Assembly: GCF_000502875.1 (NCBI RefSeq)
Contig: NZ_AYWX01000004.1
Location: forward strand, 1 to 48,063
Direction of reading: 5' to 3'
Length of the DNA: 48,063 nucleotides
DNA from: Mesorhizobium sp. L2C084A000
Lineage (GTDB): Bacteria; Pseudomonadota; Alphaproteobacteria; Rhizobiales; Rhizobiaceae
Shown piece by piece: positions 8,897 through 16,795 of this stretch; position 1 is the stretch's first letter, and every line of letters begins with the position of its first letter. The position numbers were made by a program, and so were the translations under genes. The notes beneath the pieces are model-generated. The model was not told where the DNA came from and made no database searches. It saw only the letters and a list, made by a program, of their open reading frames with translations.

Positions 8897-8925
8897 GTGG
8901 TCTGTTTCTATCGGAGGAGAGTTCC

Positions 8926-9843
8926 ATGCCGCTTGCGATGAACCGTGAGGTCTTCATTACCTGTGCCGTGACCGGGTCCGGCGGGTCGCAGGACCGCAGC
9001 CCGCATGTGCCACGCTCGCCCAAGCAGATCGCCGATTCCGCCATCGACGCAGCCAAGGCGGGTGCGGCGATCGTGCACTGCCATGTGCGCGATCCCGAAA
9101 CCGGCAAGCCGAGGCGCGATGTGCATCTCTACCGCGAAGTGACCGAGCGCATCCGCGCGGCGGAAGTCGACGTCATCCTGAACCTGACCGCCGGCATGGG
9201 CGGCGACATGGTGTTCGGATCGCCGGAAGCGCCGCTGCCGCTCAACGAAAAAGGCACCGACATGGGCGGCGCCACCAACCGCATGGAACATGTGCGCCAG
9301 TGCCTGCCGGAAATCTGCACGCTCGACTGCGGCACCATGAATTTCGCCGAAGCCGACTATGTCATGACCAACACGCCCGGCATGCTGCGCGCCATGGGCG
9401 GCATGATGACGGCGCTCGGCGTCAAGCCGGAGATCGAGGCTTTCGACACCGGTCATCTGTGGTTCGCCAAGCAGCTGGTCGAGGAAAAAGTACTCAACCC
9501 TGATGCGCTGGTGCAGCTCTGCATGGGCGTGCCGTGGGGTGCGCCTGACGACCTCAACACCTTCATGGCCATGGTCAACAATGTCCCGTCCACCTGGAAC
9601 TGGTCGGCCTTCGCCATCGGCCGCAACCAGATGGCCTATGCCGCGGCGGCGGTGCTGGCTGGCGGCAATGTCAGGGTAGGTCTCGAAGACAATCTGTGGC
9701 TCGACAAGGGCGTGCTGGCGACCAATGCGCAGCTGGTCGAGCGTGCCGCCAGCATCGTCACCAATCTCGGCGCCAGGATTCTTGGGCCGGAAGAGGTGCG
9801 GCAAAAGCTCAACCTCACCAAGCGGGCGCCGATCGCGGCATAA
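8926..9843 (+). CDS. 3-keto acid cleavage enzyme (BKACE, DUF849), probable 3-dehydrocarnitine cleavage
   Basis: This 305-residue TIM-barrel enzyme belongs to the BKACE family, which condenses a beta-keto acid with acetyl-CoA to give acetoacetate and a new acyl-CoA. The zinc ligands are visible: H51 and H53 in IVHCHVRDPETG and E254 in GLEDNLWLD. Next to carnitine dehydrogenase the expected substrate is 3-dehydrocarnitine, giving betainyl-CoA and acetoacetate, as for CdhC of Pseudomonas. ATG 8926 follows GGAGGAG, a strong ribosome site; the frame is open further upstream but would overlap the regulator. It is the first gene of the operon, followed after 22 bp by the HD-domain gene. Substrate assignment is by context. 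Confidence 0.9.
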   Translation: MPLAMNREVFITCAVTGSGGSQDRSPHVPRSPKQIADSAIDAAKAGAAIVHCHVRDPETGKPRRDVHLYREVTERIRAAEVDVILNLTAGMGGDMVFGSPEAPLPLNEKGTDMGGATNRMEHVRQCLPEICTLDCGTMNFAEADYVMTNTPGMLRAMGGMMTALGVKPEIEAFDTGHLWFAKQLVEEKVLNPDALVQLCMGVPWGAPDDLNTFMAMVNNVPSTWNWSAFAIGRNQMAYAAAAVLAGGNVRVGLEDNLWLDKGVLATNAQLVERAASIVTNLGARILGPEEVRQKLNLTKRAPIAA

Positions 9844-9865
9844 ATTATTCATCGGGAGGGTCGGC

Positions 9866-10495
9866 ATGACTACCGTAAAATTCACCGCGATGAAGGATGG
9901 CGACCGGGACGACTACGAGTTCCTGACCGCGCATGAGATCGACTATGCGGCAAGGACAGGCGAGCGGCTGCTCGATGCGCTGGTGCAGCTCGACGCGGGC
10001 CTGTCGGGCTACAAGATCACCCGGCTCGGCCATTCGCTGCAGGCGGCGACGCGTGCCTGGCGCGACGGCGCCGACACCGACTGGATCGCCTGCGCGCTGC
10101 TGCACGACATCGGCGACATTTACGCGCCATACAATCACGACGAATATGCCGCTTCGATCCTGAAACCCTTCGTGCGCGAACAATGCACCTGGGTGGTGGA
10201 AAAGCATGGCGACTTCCAGCGGCTCTACTATGCCCATCATCTGGGCGGTAACCGCCATGCGCGCGACCGCTTTGCCGGCCACGCCTATTTCGACGATTGC
10301 GACCAGTTTTGCGAACGCTGGGACCAGTCGAGCTTCGACCCCGACTATGACACCCTGCCGATCGAATTCTTCCGGCCCTTCGTGCTCGAAGCCTTTGCCC
10401 GCAAGGCCTACGACCCGTCCGTGATCCGCGCCGGCGAACGCGTGCCGCTCATAGATCCCACAACCGCCATGACCAGAACCGGAGCTTCCGCATGA
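9866..10495 (+). CDS. HD-domain protein related to PhnZ/TmpB-type oxygenases, unknown role in carnitine operon
   Basis: This 209-residue protein is of the HD superfamily. The metal-binding pattern is H56 (LGHSLQAATRA), then H80-D81 (LLHDIGD) 24 residues later, with further His at 91, 114, 124 and 125. The His-x-Leu-Gln-Ala-Ala motif resembles the HD-domain mixed-valent diiron oxygenases (PhnZ, TmpB, phosphonate-degradation HD proteins) rather than cyclic-nucleotide phosphohydrolases. At the position where those proteins usually have HD-x-G-H, this one has D84. The gene lies between BKACE and carnitine dehydrogenase and overlaps the latter by ATGA, so it is translationally coupled to the pathway. 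TmpB acts on a trimethylammonium phosphonate to yield glycine betaine, so a trimethylammonium substrate is plausible. A phosphohydrolase role is also possible. ATG 9866 follows GGGAGGG. Confidence 0.8.
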   Translation: MTTVKFTAMKDGDRDDYEFLTAHEIDYAARTGERLLDALVQLDAGLSGYKITRLGHSLQAATRAWRDGADTDWIACALLHDIGDIYAPYNHDEYAASILKPFVREQCTWVVEKHGDFQRLYYAHHLGGNRHARDRFAGHAYFDDCDQFCERWDQSSFDPDYDTLPIEFFRPFVLEAFARKAYDPSVIRAGERVPLIDPTTAMTRTGASA

Positions 10496-11595
10496 GCATC
10501 ATCAACAAGGCAGCCGCCATCGGTGGCGGCGTCATCGGCGCCGGCTGGGTGGCGCGGCTGCTGCTCAACGGCATCGACGTGTCGATCTTCGATCCCGATC
10601 CCGAGGCGTCGCGCAAGGTCGGCGAAGTGATGAAGGGCGCGCGCCGCGCCTACAAGCAGATGGTGCCCGGCGGCCTGCCCAAGGAGGGCAAGCTGACCTT
10701 CGCCAAGACCATCGCCGAGGCAGTGGCCGATGCCGATTTCATTCAGGAAAGCGTGCCGGAACGGCTCGACCTCAAGCACCGGGTGCTCGCCGAGATCGAT
10801 ACCCACGCGCCGGCCAATGCGATTGTCGGCTCATCGACCTCCGGCATCAAGCCGACCGACATGCAGGTGGCGATGAAGAAGCATCCGGAGCGGCTGGTCG
10901 TCGGCCATCCGTTCAACCCGGTCTATCTCCTGCCGCTGGTCGAGATCGTGGGCGGCGAGCAGACCTTTCCCGAGGCGATCGAGGTCGCCAAGGAGATGTA
11001 TGCCTCGATCGGCATGAAGCCGGTCGTCATCCGCAAGGAGATCGAGGCCTTCGTCGGCGACCGCCTGCTCGAAGCGGCATGGCGCGAGGCGCTGTGGCTG
11101 ATCAAGGACGGCATCTGCACGGTCGAGGAACTCGACGACATCATGCGCTACGGCTTCGGCCTGCGTTGGGCGCAGATGGGCATGTTCCAGGTCTATCGCG
11201 TCGCCGGCGGCGAGGCCGGCATGCGCCACTTCATGGCGCAGTTCGGGCCCTGCCTGAAATGGCCATGGACCAAGCTGATGGATGTGCCGGAGTTCAACGA
11301 CGAGTTGGTCGACCTGATCGCCACGCAGTCGGACGACCAGGCGCATGGCCTGTCGATCCGCGAACTGGAAAAGATCCGCGACGACAATCTGGTCGCCATC
11401 ATGGATGCGCTGTCGAAGCAGAACAAAGGCAAGGGCTGGGGCGCCGGCGCCCTGCACAAGGACTATACCAGGCAGTTGGCCAAGCTGGCGGCGAAGAAGC
11501 CCACGGCCTCCAAGGCGGCCGAGAAGGCCAAAGCCTTGAAACCGGTCAAGAGAGCCGAAAAGCCGAAGAAAAAGACCGGCAAGAAGAAAGGCTGA
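10492..11595 (+). CDS. lcdH: L-carnitine dehydrogenase (3-hydroxyacyl-CoA dehydrogenase family)
   Basis: This 367-residue NAD-dependent enzyme should oxidise L-carnitine to 3-dehydrocarnitine. The N-terminal Rossmann fold has GGGVIGAGWVARLLLNG, and the catalytic region has SSTSGIKPTDM and HPFNPVYLLPLVEIVGG as in 3-hydroxyacyl-CoA dehydrogenases. FGLRWAQMG in the C-terminal domain is typical of carnitine dehydrogenases. In Sinorhizobium this enzyme is, to my knowledge, fused to a betainyl-CoA thioesterase domain. Here the protein instead ends after the dehydrogenase part in a ~40-residue Lys/Ala/Pro tail (KKPTASKAAEKAKALKPVKR...). The start overlaps the HD gene stop (ATGA), and the acyl-CoA dehydrogenase follows after 4 bp. 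Carnitine specificity is inferred from the neighbouring BKACE and CaiD. Confidence 0.85.
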   Translation: MSIINKAAAIGGGVIGAGWVARLLLNGIDVSIFDPDPEASRKVGEVMKGARRAYKQMVPGGLPKEGKLTFAKTIAEAVADADFIQESVPERLDLKHRVLAEIDTHAPANAIVGSSTSGIKPTDMQVAMKKHPERLVVGHPFNPVYLLPLVEIVGGEQTFPEAIEVAKEMYASIGMKPVVIRKEIEAFVGDRLLEAAWREALWLIKDGICTVEELDDIMRYGFGLRWAQMGMFQVYRVAGGEAGMRHFMAQFGPCLKWPWTKLMDVPEFNDELVDLIATQSDDQAHGLSIRELEKIRDDNLVAIMDALSKQNKGKGWGAGALHKDYTRQLAKLAAKKPTASKAAEKAKALKPVKRAEKPKKKTGKKKG

Positions 11596-11599
11596 GAGC

Positions 11600-12763
11600 A
11601 TGGATTTCGGGCTGTCGGAGGAACAGAGGCTCATCGTCGAGACGACGCGTGCGTTCGTCGAGAACGAGCTTTACCCGCATGAGCGCGAGGTCGAGCGCAC
11701 CGGCGTGCTGCGCCGCGACCTGATCGAGGAGATCAAGGTCAAGGCGATCGAAGCCGGGCTCTATGCCGCCAACATGCCGGCCGATGTCGGCGGCGCTGGC
11801 CTGGATACGGTGACCTGGCTGCTCTACGAAAAGGAACTCGGCCGCGCCAACTATGCGCTGCACTGGACCTGCGTGGCGCGGCCCTCCAACATCCTCTTGG
11901 CCGGCACGCCCGAGCAGCGCGAGAAGTATCTGTTCCCCTGCATCCGCGGCGAGAAATGGGACTGTCTGGCGATGACCGAGCCGGGCGCAGGCTCCGATTT
12001 GCGCGGCATGAAGGCGACGGCGGTGCAGGACGGCGACGACTGGGTGCTGAACGGCACCAAGCATTTTATCTCCCACGCCGACCTCGCCGACTTTGCCATC
12101 GTTTTCATGGCCTCAGGCGAAGAGGATTCGCCGCGCGGCAAACGCAAGAAGATCACCGCCTTCTTCGTCGACAAAGGGACGAAGGGCTTCACCGTCCGCG
12201 ATGGCTACCGCAACGTCTCGCATCGCGGCTACACCAACGCCATCCTCGAATTCGACGATTGCCGGCTGCCCGCCGCCCAAGTGTTGGGCGAAGTCCACAA
12301 GGGTTTCGACGTCGCCAATTCCTGGCTCGGCGCCACCCGGCTGCAGGTCGGCGCCACCTGCCTCGGCCGCGCCGAGCGGGCGCTTGGCCATGCCGTCGAA
12401 TATGCCGCGCAGCGCCAGCAATTCGGCCAGCAGATCGGCAAGTTCCAGGGCGTATCGTTCAAGCTTGCCGACATGGCGACCGAACTGAAGGCCGCCGACC
12501 TGATGGTGTTCGAAGCCGGCTGGAAGTACGATCAGGGCACAGTCACCGACCAGGACATGGCCATGGCCAAACTGAAGGCCACCGAAATGCTTGCATACGT
12601 TGCCGATGAAGCGATCCAGATCCATGGCGGCATGGGGCTGATGGACGATTTGCCGCTGGAGCGCATCTGGCGCGACGCCCGCGTCGAGCGCATCTGGGAG
12701 GGCACGTCGGAAATCCAGCGCCACATCATTTCACGGGCGCTGCTGCGTCCGTTTGGGGCATAA
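11600..12763 (+). CDS. Acyl-CoA dehydrogenase, probable gamma-butyrobetainyl-CoA dehydrogenase
   Basis: This 387-residue FAD enzyme has the full acyl-CoA dehydrogenase layout: N-terminal helical domain, central beta domain with MTEPGAGSDLRGMKATA, and C-terminal helical domain with YAAQRQQFGQQIGKFQ and IHGGMGLMDDLPLERIWRD. The catalytic Glu is E367 in RIWEGTSEIQR, as in short- and medium-chain enzymes. Beside CaiD and carnitine dehydrogenase, the likely reaction is gamma-butyrobetainyl-CoA to crotonobetainyl-CoA, passing electrons to ETF. It is not especially close to E. coli CaiA, which acts in the reductive direction, so the exact substrate is inferred. It is spaced 4 bp from the gene before it and 3 bp from the gene after it, within one operon. 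Confidence 0.85.
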   Translation: MDFGLSEEQRLIVETTRAFVENELYPHEREVERTGVLRRDLIEEIKVKAIEAGLYAANMPADVGGAGLDTVTWLLYEKELGRANYALHWTCVARPSNILLAGTPEQREKYLFPCIRGEKWDCLAMTEPGAGSDLRGMKATAVQDGDDWVLNGTKHFISHADLADFAIVFMASGEEDSPRGKRKKITAFFVDKGTKGFTVRDGYRNVSHRGYTNAILEFDDCRLPAAQVLGEVHKGFDVANSWLGATRLQVGATCLGRAERALGHAVEYAAQRQQFGQQIGKFQGVSFKLADMATELKAADLMVFEAGWKYDQGTVTDQDMAMAKLKATEMLAYVADEAIQIHGGMGLMDDLPLERIWRDARVERIWEGTSEIQRHIISRALLRPFGA

Positions 12764-12766
12764 CAT

Positions 12767-14845
12767 ATGCATAAACTTGAGCGTCTCCTGCGGCCGAAGT
12801 CGATTGCCGTATTCGGCGGTGCGCAGGCTGCAGCCGTCGTCGCGCAATCGATCAAGATGGGCTTTGCCGGCGAGATCTGGCCGGTGCATCCGACCAAGGA
12901 CGAGGTCGCCGGCCGCAAGGCCTATCGCTCGGTCGCCGACCTGCCGGCCGCGCCGGACGCCGCCTTTGTCGGCGTCAACCGGCATTTGACCATAGAGGTG
13001 GTCAAGGCGCTGGCCGAACGCGGCGCCGGCGGCGCCGTCTGCTTTGCCGCCGGCTTCCTCGAAACCGAGGCCTATGACGACGACGGCGAGCGGCTGCAGG
13101 CCGAGCTGGTCGGGGCGGCCGGCTCGATGCCGATCATCGGGCCGAATTGCTACGGCCTGATCAATTATGCCGACGGCGCGCTTCTGTGGCCCGACCAGCA
13201 TGGCGGGATAAGACTGGCCGAGGGCGGCAAGGGCGTCGCCATCATCACCCAGTCCTCCAACATCGCCATCAACATGACGATGCAAAGGCGCGGCCTGCCG
13301 ATCGCCTTCCTGATGACCGCCGGCAACCAGGCGCAGACCGGCCTGTCCGAAATGGCGCTCGGCCTGATCGAGGACGAGCGGGTCACGTCGCTCGGCCTGC
13401 ATATCGAGGCTTTCGATTCGGTAGCCGGCTTCGAGCGGCTGGCGGCACGGGCGCGCGAGCTGAAGAAGCCGATCATCGCCATGAAGGTCGGCCGTTCCGA
13501 ACAGGCCAGGCAGGCGACTGTCTCGCATACCGCCTCGCTGGCCGGCTCGGACGCGGCCTCGGGTGCGTTCCTGCGGCGGCTCGGCATTGCGAGAGTCGAT
13601 TCGATCCCCGCCTTCATCGAGGCGCTGAAGCTGCTGCACATCACCGGCCCGCTGCCAGGCTATAGGCTGTCGTCGATGAGCTGCTCCGGCGGCGAGGCCT
13701 CCGTCATGGCCGACAGCGCCGAAGGGCGCTGGGTCAATTTCCCTGTGCTGATCGACAGCCACCGCGCCCATGTCAAATCGACGCTCGGGCCGCTGGTCGC
13801 GGTCGCCAACCCGCTCGACTATCACACCTTCATCTGGAACAACGAGCCGGCGATGACCGCCACCTTCACCGCCATGGTGTCGGGCGGCTTCGACCTCAAC
13901 ATGCTGGTGCTCGATTTCCCGCGCCCCGACCGCTGCTCGGTCACCGATTGGTGGGCGACGCTGCGCGCCTTCGAATCGGCACTGAAGACCAATAAAGCGC
14001 ACGGCGCGATCGTCTCCTCGCTGCCGGAGAACCTGCCGGAGGAATACACCGCCGAGTTGATGGCACGCGGCATGGTGCCGTTGTTCGGCATTTCCGAAGC
14101 CATGGACGCCGCCCAGGCGGCAGCCTTCATCGGCTGGGCGTGGCACGAGCCGCAGGCGCAGCCGATCGACACGTCCGCATCCGGTGCGCCTGGCGGTGAC
14201 CACGTCACGCCCGATGAGGCCGAGGCGAAGTCACGGCTGATCAAGGCCAGCCTGCCGGTGCCGAAGGGCGAACGCGCCGCCAATGCGGTCGAGGCGGTGA
14301 TCTCGTCCATGGCGCTCGGCTTCCCGGTGGCGCTGAAGGCGCTCGGCGTCACTCACAAATCCGAAGTTGGCGCTGTCAGGCTCAATCTCAGGGATGCCGA
14401 ATCCGTCAGCACCGCAGCGCATGACCTGCTGCCGCTCGGCACCGGGCTCTATGTCGAGCGCATGGTGCGCGACGGTGTCGCCGAACTCATTGTCGGCTTC
14501 ACCCGCGATCCGATGTTCGGCGCGGTGATGACGCTCGGCACCGGCGGCGTGCTGGTCGAATTGTTGCGCGACAGCGTCACGCTGATGCTGCCGGCGACGC
14601 GCGACGATATTGAGGCGGCGCTTCGCGGCCTGAGACTGTTCCCGCTGCTCGAAGGCTATCGCGGCCGGCCGAAAGCCGATGTCGCCGCTGCCATCGACGC
14701 CATCTCGGGCATTGCCGCCTTCGTGCAGCAGAATGCCGGCGAGATCGAGGAACTCGACATCAACCCGCTGATCGTCTGCGCCGAAGGCAAGGGCGCCTGG
14801 ATCGCCGACGCACTGCTGGTGCTGGGAGAGAACAAGAATGTCTGA
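12767..14845 (+). CDS. ADP-forming (NDP-forming) acyl-CoA synthetase, ATP-grasp type
   Basis: This 692-residue protein is a fused alpha-beta acyl-CoA synthetase of the succinyl-CoA-synthetase superfamily. Order: N-terminal CoA-binding Rossmann domain (LLRPKSIAVFGGAQ...), two flavodoxin-like ligase domains, then a C-terminal ATP-grasp domain (about 480-690, ending ELDINPLIVCAEGKGAW). The phosphorylated active-site His is visible as H254 in VSHTASLAGSD. Such enzymes reversibly convert acid + CoA + ATP to acyl-CoA + ADP + Pi. In this operon it likely activates gamma-butyrobetaine, crotonobetaine or carnitine, replacing the CaiB/CaiC pair of enteric bacteria. It could also run backwards to release betaine from betainyl-CoA while making ATP; both are inferences. 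The caiD-like gene overlaps its 3' end by 8 bp. Confidence 0.88.
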   Translation: MHKLERLLRPKSIAVFGGAQAAAVVAQSIKMGFAGEIWPVHPTKDEVAGRKAYRSVADLPAAPDAAFVGVNRHLTIEVVKALAERGAGGAVCFAAGFLETEAYDDDGERLQAELVGAAGSMPIIGPNCYGLINYADGALLWPDQHGGIRLAEGGKGVAIITQSSNIAINMTMQRRGLPIAFLMTAGNQAQTGLSEMALGLIEDERVTSLGLHIEAFDSVAGFERLAARARELKKPIIAMKVGRSEQARQATVSHTASLAGSDAASGAFLRRLGIARVDSIPAFIEALKLLHITGPLPGYRLSSMSCSGGEASVMADSAEGRWVNFPVLIDSHRAHVKSTLGPLVAVANPLDYHTFIWNNEPAMTATFTAMVSGGFDLNMLVLDFPRPDRCSVTDWWATLRAFESALKTNKAHGAIVSSLPENLPEEYTAELMARGMVPLFGISEAMDAAQAAAFIGWAWHEPQAQPIDTSASGAPGGDHVTPDEAEAKSRLIKASLPVPKGERAANAVEAVISSMALGFPVALKALGVTHKSEVGAVRLNLRDAESVSTAAHDLLPLGTGLYVERMVRDGVAELIVGFTRDPMFGAVMTLGTGGVLVELLRDSVTLMLPATRDDIEAALRGLRLFPLLEGYRGRPKADVAAAIDAISGIAAFVQQNAGEIEELDINPLIVCAEGKGAWIADALLVLGENKNV

Positions 14846-15620
14846 CGTCATTTCGACCCGCCGCGAGGGCACCATCCTCGAAGTCACGCTCGACCGGCCC
14901 AAGGCCAACGCCATCGACCTGAAGACCTCGCGGCTGATGGGCGAGACCTTCAAGGCATTCCGAGACGATCCGGAATTGCGCGTCGCCATCGTCAAGACCG
15001 CAGGCGACAAGTTCTTCTGCGCCGGCTGGGATTTGAAGGCCGCTGCAGGCGGCGATGCGGTCGACGGCGACTATGGCGTCGGCGGCTTTGCCGGGCTACA
15101 GGAATTGCGCGACCTCAACAAGCCGGTGATCGCTTGCGTCAACGGCATGGCGGTGGGCGGCGGCTTCGAACTGGCGCTTTCCTGCGACCTCATCTACGCC
15201 TCCGGCCATTCCTCCTTCGCGCTGCCCGAAATCCGCGCCGGCACGCTGGCCGATGCGGCAACGATCAAGCTGCCGAAGCGCATCCCCTACCATGTCGCCA
15301 TGGACCTGCTGCTGACCGGCCGCTGGATGGATGTCGCTGAAGCGCATCGCTGGGGCCTGGTCAACGAAGTGCTGCCCAAGGAGAAGCTCGAGGAGCGCGT
15401 CTGGGAGATCGCCCGGCTGCTGGCCGGCGGCCCGCCGCTGGTGTTTGCCGCGATCAAGGAGACGGCGCGCGTGGCCGAGGCGCTGACCTTCCAGGATGCG
15501 ATGAACAGGGTGACGCGGCGCCAGTTGGCGACGGTCGATGCACTCTACGGCTCCGAGGACGGCATGGAAGGCTTTCGTGCGTTTGCGGAAAAGCGCGATC
15601 CGGTGTGGAAGGGGAAGTAG
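14838..15620 (+). CDS. caiD: Crotonobetainyl-CoA hydratase (carnitinyl-CoA dehydratase)
   Basis: This 260-residue crotonase-fold enzyme interconverts crotonobetainyl-CoA and L-carnitinyl-CoA. It resembles E. coli CaiD from end to end: LDRPKANAID, KFFCAGWDLKAAA, GGFAGL, and the closing EKRDPVWKG. The two catalytic glutamates fall at E111 (GGGFELAL) and E131 (SFALPEIR), the same residue numbers as in CaiD. The oxyanion-hole Gly residues are present. It is the last gene of the operon and overlaps the synthetase gene by 8 bp. A mosaic palindromic repeat begins 22 bp downstream, near the probable transcript end. Together with carnitine dehydrogenase and BKACE it makes the carnitine assignment of the cluster convincing. 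Confidence 0.9.
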   Translation: MSDVISTRREGTILEVTLDRPKANAIDLKTSRLMGETFKAFRDDPELRVAIVKTAGDKFFCAGWDLKAAAGGDAVDGDYGVGGFAGLQELRDLNKPVIACVNGMAVGGGFELALSCDLIYASGHSSFALPEIRAGTLADAATIKLPKRIPYHVAMDLLLTGRWMDVAEAHRWGLVNEVLPKEKLEERVWEIARLLAGGPPLVFAAIKETARVAEALTFQDAMNRVTRRQLATVDALYGSEDGMEGFRAFAEKRDPVWKGK

Positions 15621-15642
15621 TGGGAACGATGGCGTCCCGTCA

Positions 15643-15801
15643 CACCCCCCTCTGCCCTGCCGGGCATCTCCCCCGCAAGGGGGGAGATTGGATGTCGTTT
15701 CTGCTTTCGCCAATCGTCAACGTTGCAAGAAGAGCACCGCGATCGAAACTGCCAATCTCCCCTCTTGCGGGGGAGATGGCCGGCAGGCCAGAGGGGGGTG
15801 C
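15643..15801. repeat. Mosaic palindromic intergenic repeat, copy 2
   Basis: It has the same arms as copies 1 and 3: CACCCCCCTCTGCCCTGCCG at the left and CCGGCAGGCCAGAGGGGGGT at the right. The core includes TTTCGCCAATCGTCAACGTT, in the same orientation as copy 3. It lies between the caiD-like gene and the hydrolase, ending 28 bp before the hydrolase start, and is open in the hydrolase frame. Confidence 0.85.
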
Positions 15802-15828
15802 CCAGGTTCGACTTCGGCAGCCTCACTC

Positions 15829-16767
15829 ATGACCGACTACAAAACCCTCATCGACGCCGAGACCTGGGCCTTCATCGAGCGCACCAATTCCTATTACCCG
15901 CCGGATACAATCGACTACACGATCGCGCAGCAGCGCGAGATCTACGACCGCATGTGCCGCGAATTCTTTGCCGGCTATCCCGACGGCGTTGCTGTCGAAA
16001 CCTCAGCCATCGCGACGTCCACGCACGATATCCCGACCCGTATCTATCGAAGCCCACTCCAGGCAGCCGTGACGGTGCTCTATGTCCATGGCGGCGGCTT
16101 CATCCTCGGCGGACTGGACAGCCATGACGATGTCTGCGCCGAGCTTTGTGCCCGCACCGGCTATGAGGTGGTCTCGGTCGATTATCGGCTGGCGCCTGAA
16201 CATCTGCATCCGGCCGCCTTCGACGATTTGATGAGCGCTTTCGAATGGGCCGCCGCGACCCCTTCGCACCCGATCCTGCTGTGCGGCGACAGCGCCGGCG
16301 GCAATCTCTGCGCCGCCGTCAGCCATGCAACGCGCGGCCATTCGAAAAGGCCGATCGGCCAGGTTCTGATCTATCCCGGCCTCGGCGGCGACCGGTCGCA
16401 AGGATCGTACATAACGCATGCCGAAGCGCCGATGCTGACCACGCGCGATCTCGAATTCTACAAGAACATCCGCACCGGCGGGCAAGACGGCACCGGCGAC
16501 ATCACGCAGTCGCCGCTTGCCGATGCCGATTTTGCCAACCTGCCGCCGACAGTGCTGATCACCGCGCAATGCGATCCCCTGTCGTCCGACGGCGAAGCCT
16601 ATCGCGACCGCATCGTCGCGGCCGGCGGACGGGCATATTGGTTCGAGGAACCAGGGCTGGTGCATGGCTATCTCAGAGCCCGGCACACGGTGGGCCGCGC
16701 CCGAGCGAGTTTTACCCGGATCGTCGATGCGGTGGCCGCCCTTGGACAGGGCGCCTGGCTCTGGTGA
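15829..16767 (+). CDS. Alpha/beta hydrolase, hormone-sensitive-lipase type esterase
   Basis: This 312-residue esterase of the HSL family (alpha/beta hydrolase fold 3) hydrolyses carboxyl esters of unknown identity. The oxyanion-hole motif HGGG is in LYVHGGGFILGG, the nucleophile elbow is GDSAGG, and the acid and base fit the ITAQCDPL and LVHGYLR segments. Length is typical. I chose ATG 15829 (MTDYKTLIDAE), which matches family N-termini, although the ribosome site in front of it is poor. The frame stays open upstream through repeat copy 2, so translation from inside the repeat cannot be excluded. It shares direction with the carnitine operon but is probably separated from it by the palindrome. 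Confidence 0.85.
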   Translation: MTDYKTLIDAETWAFIERTNSYYPPDTIDYTIAQQREIYDRMCREFFAGYPDGVAVETSAIATSTHDIPTRIYRSPLQAAVTVLYVHGGGFILGGLDSHDDVCAELCARTGYEVVSVDYRLAPEHLHPAAFDDLMSAFEWAAATPSHPILLCGDSAGGNLCAAVSHATRGHSKRPIGQVLIYPGLGGDRSQGSYITHAEAPMLTTRDLEFYKNIRTGGQDGTGDITQSPLADADFANLPPTVLITAQCDPLSSDGEAYRDRIVAAGGRAYWFEEPGLVHGYLRARHTVGRARASFTRIVDAVAALGQGAWLW

Positions 16768-16795
16768 GCGGTTTTATCGTCTCGCGGTTTGGACC

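Noticed and set aside
15621..15828. N-terminal extension of the esterase through the repeat
   Set aside because: The translated repeat has no likeness to esterase N-termini; kept only as a finding about the start.
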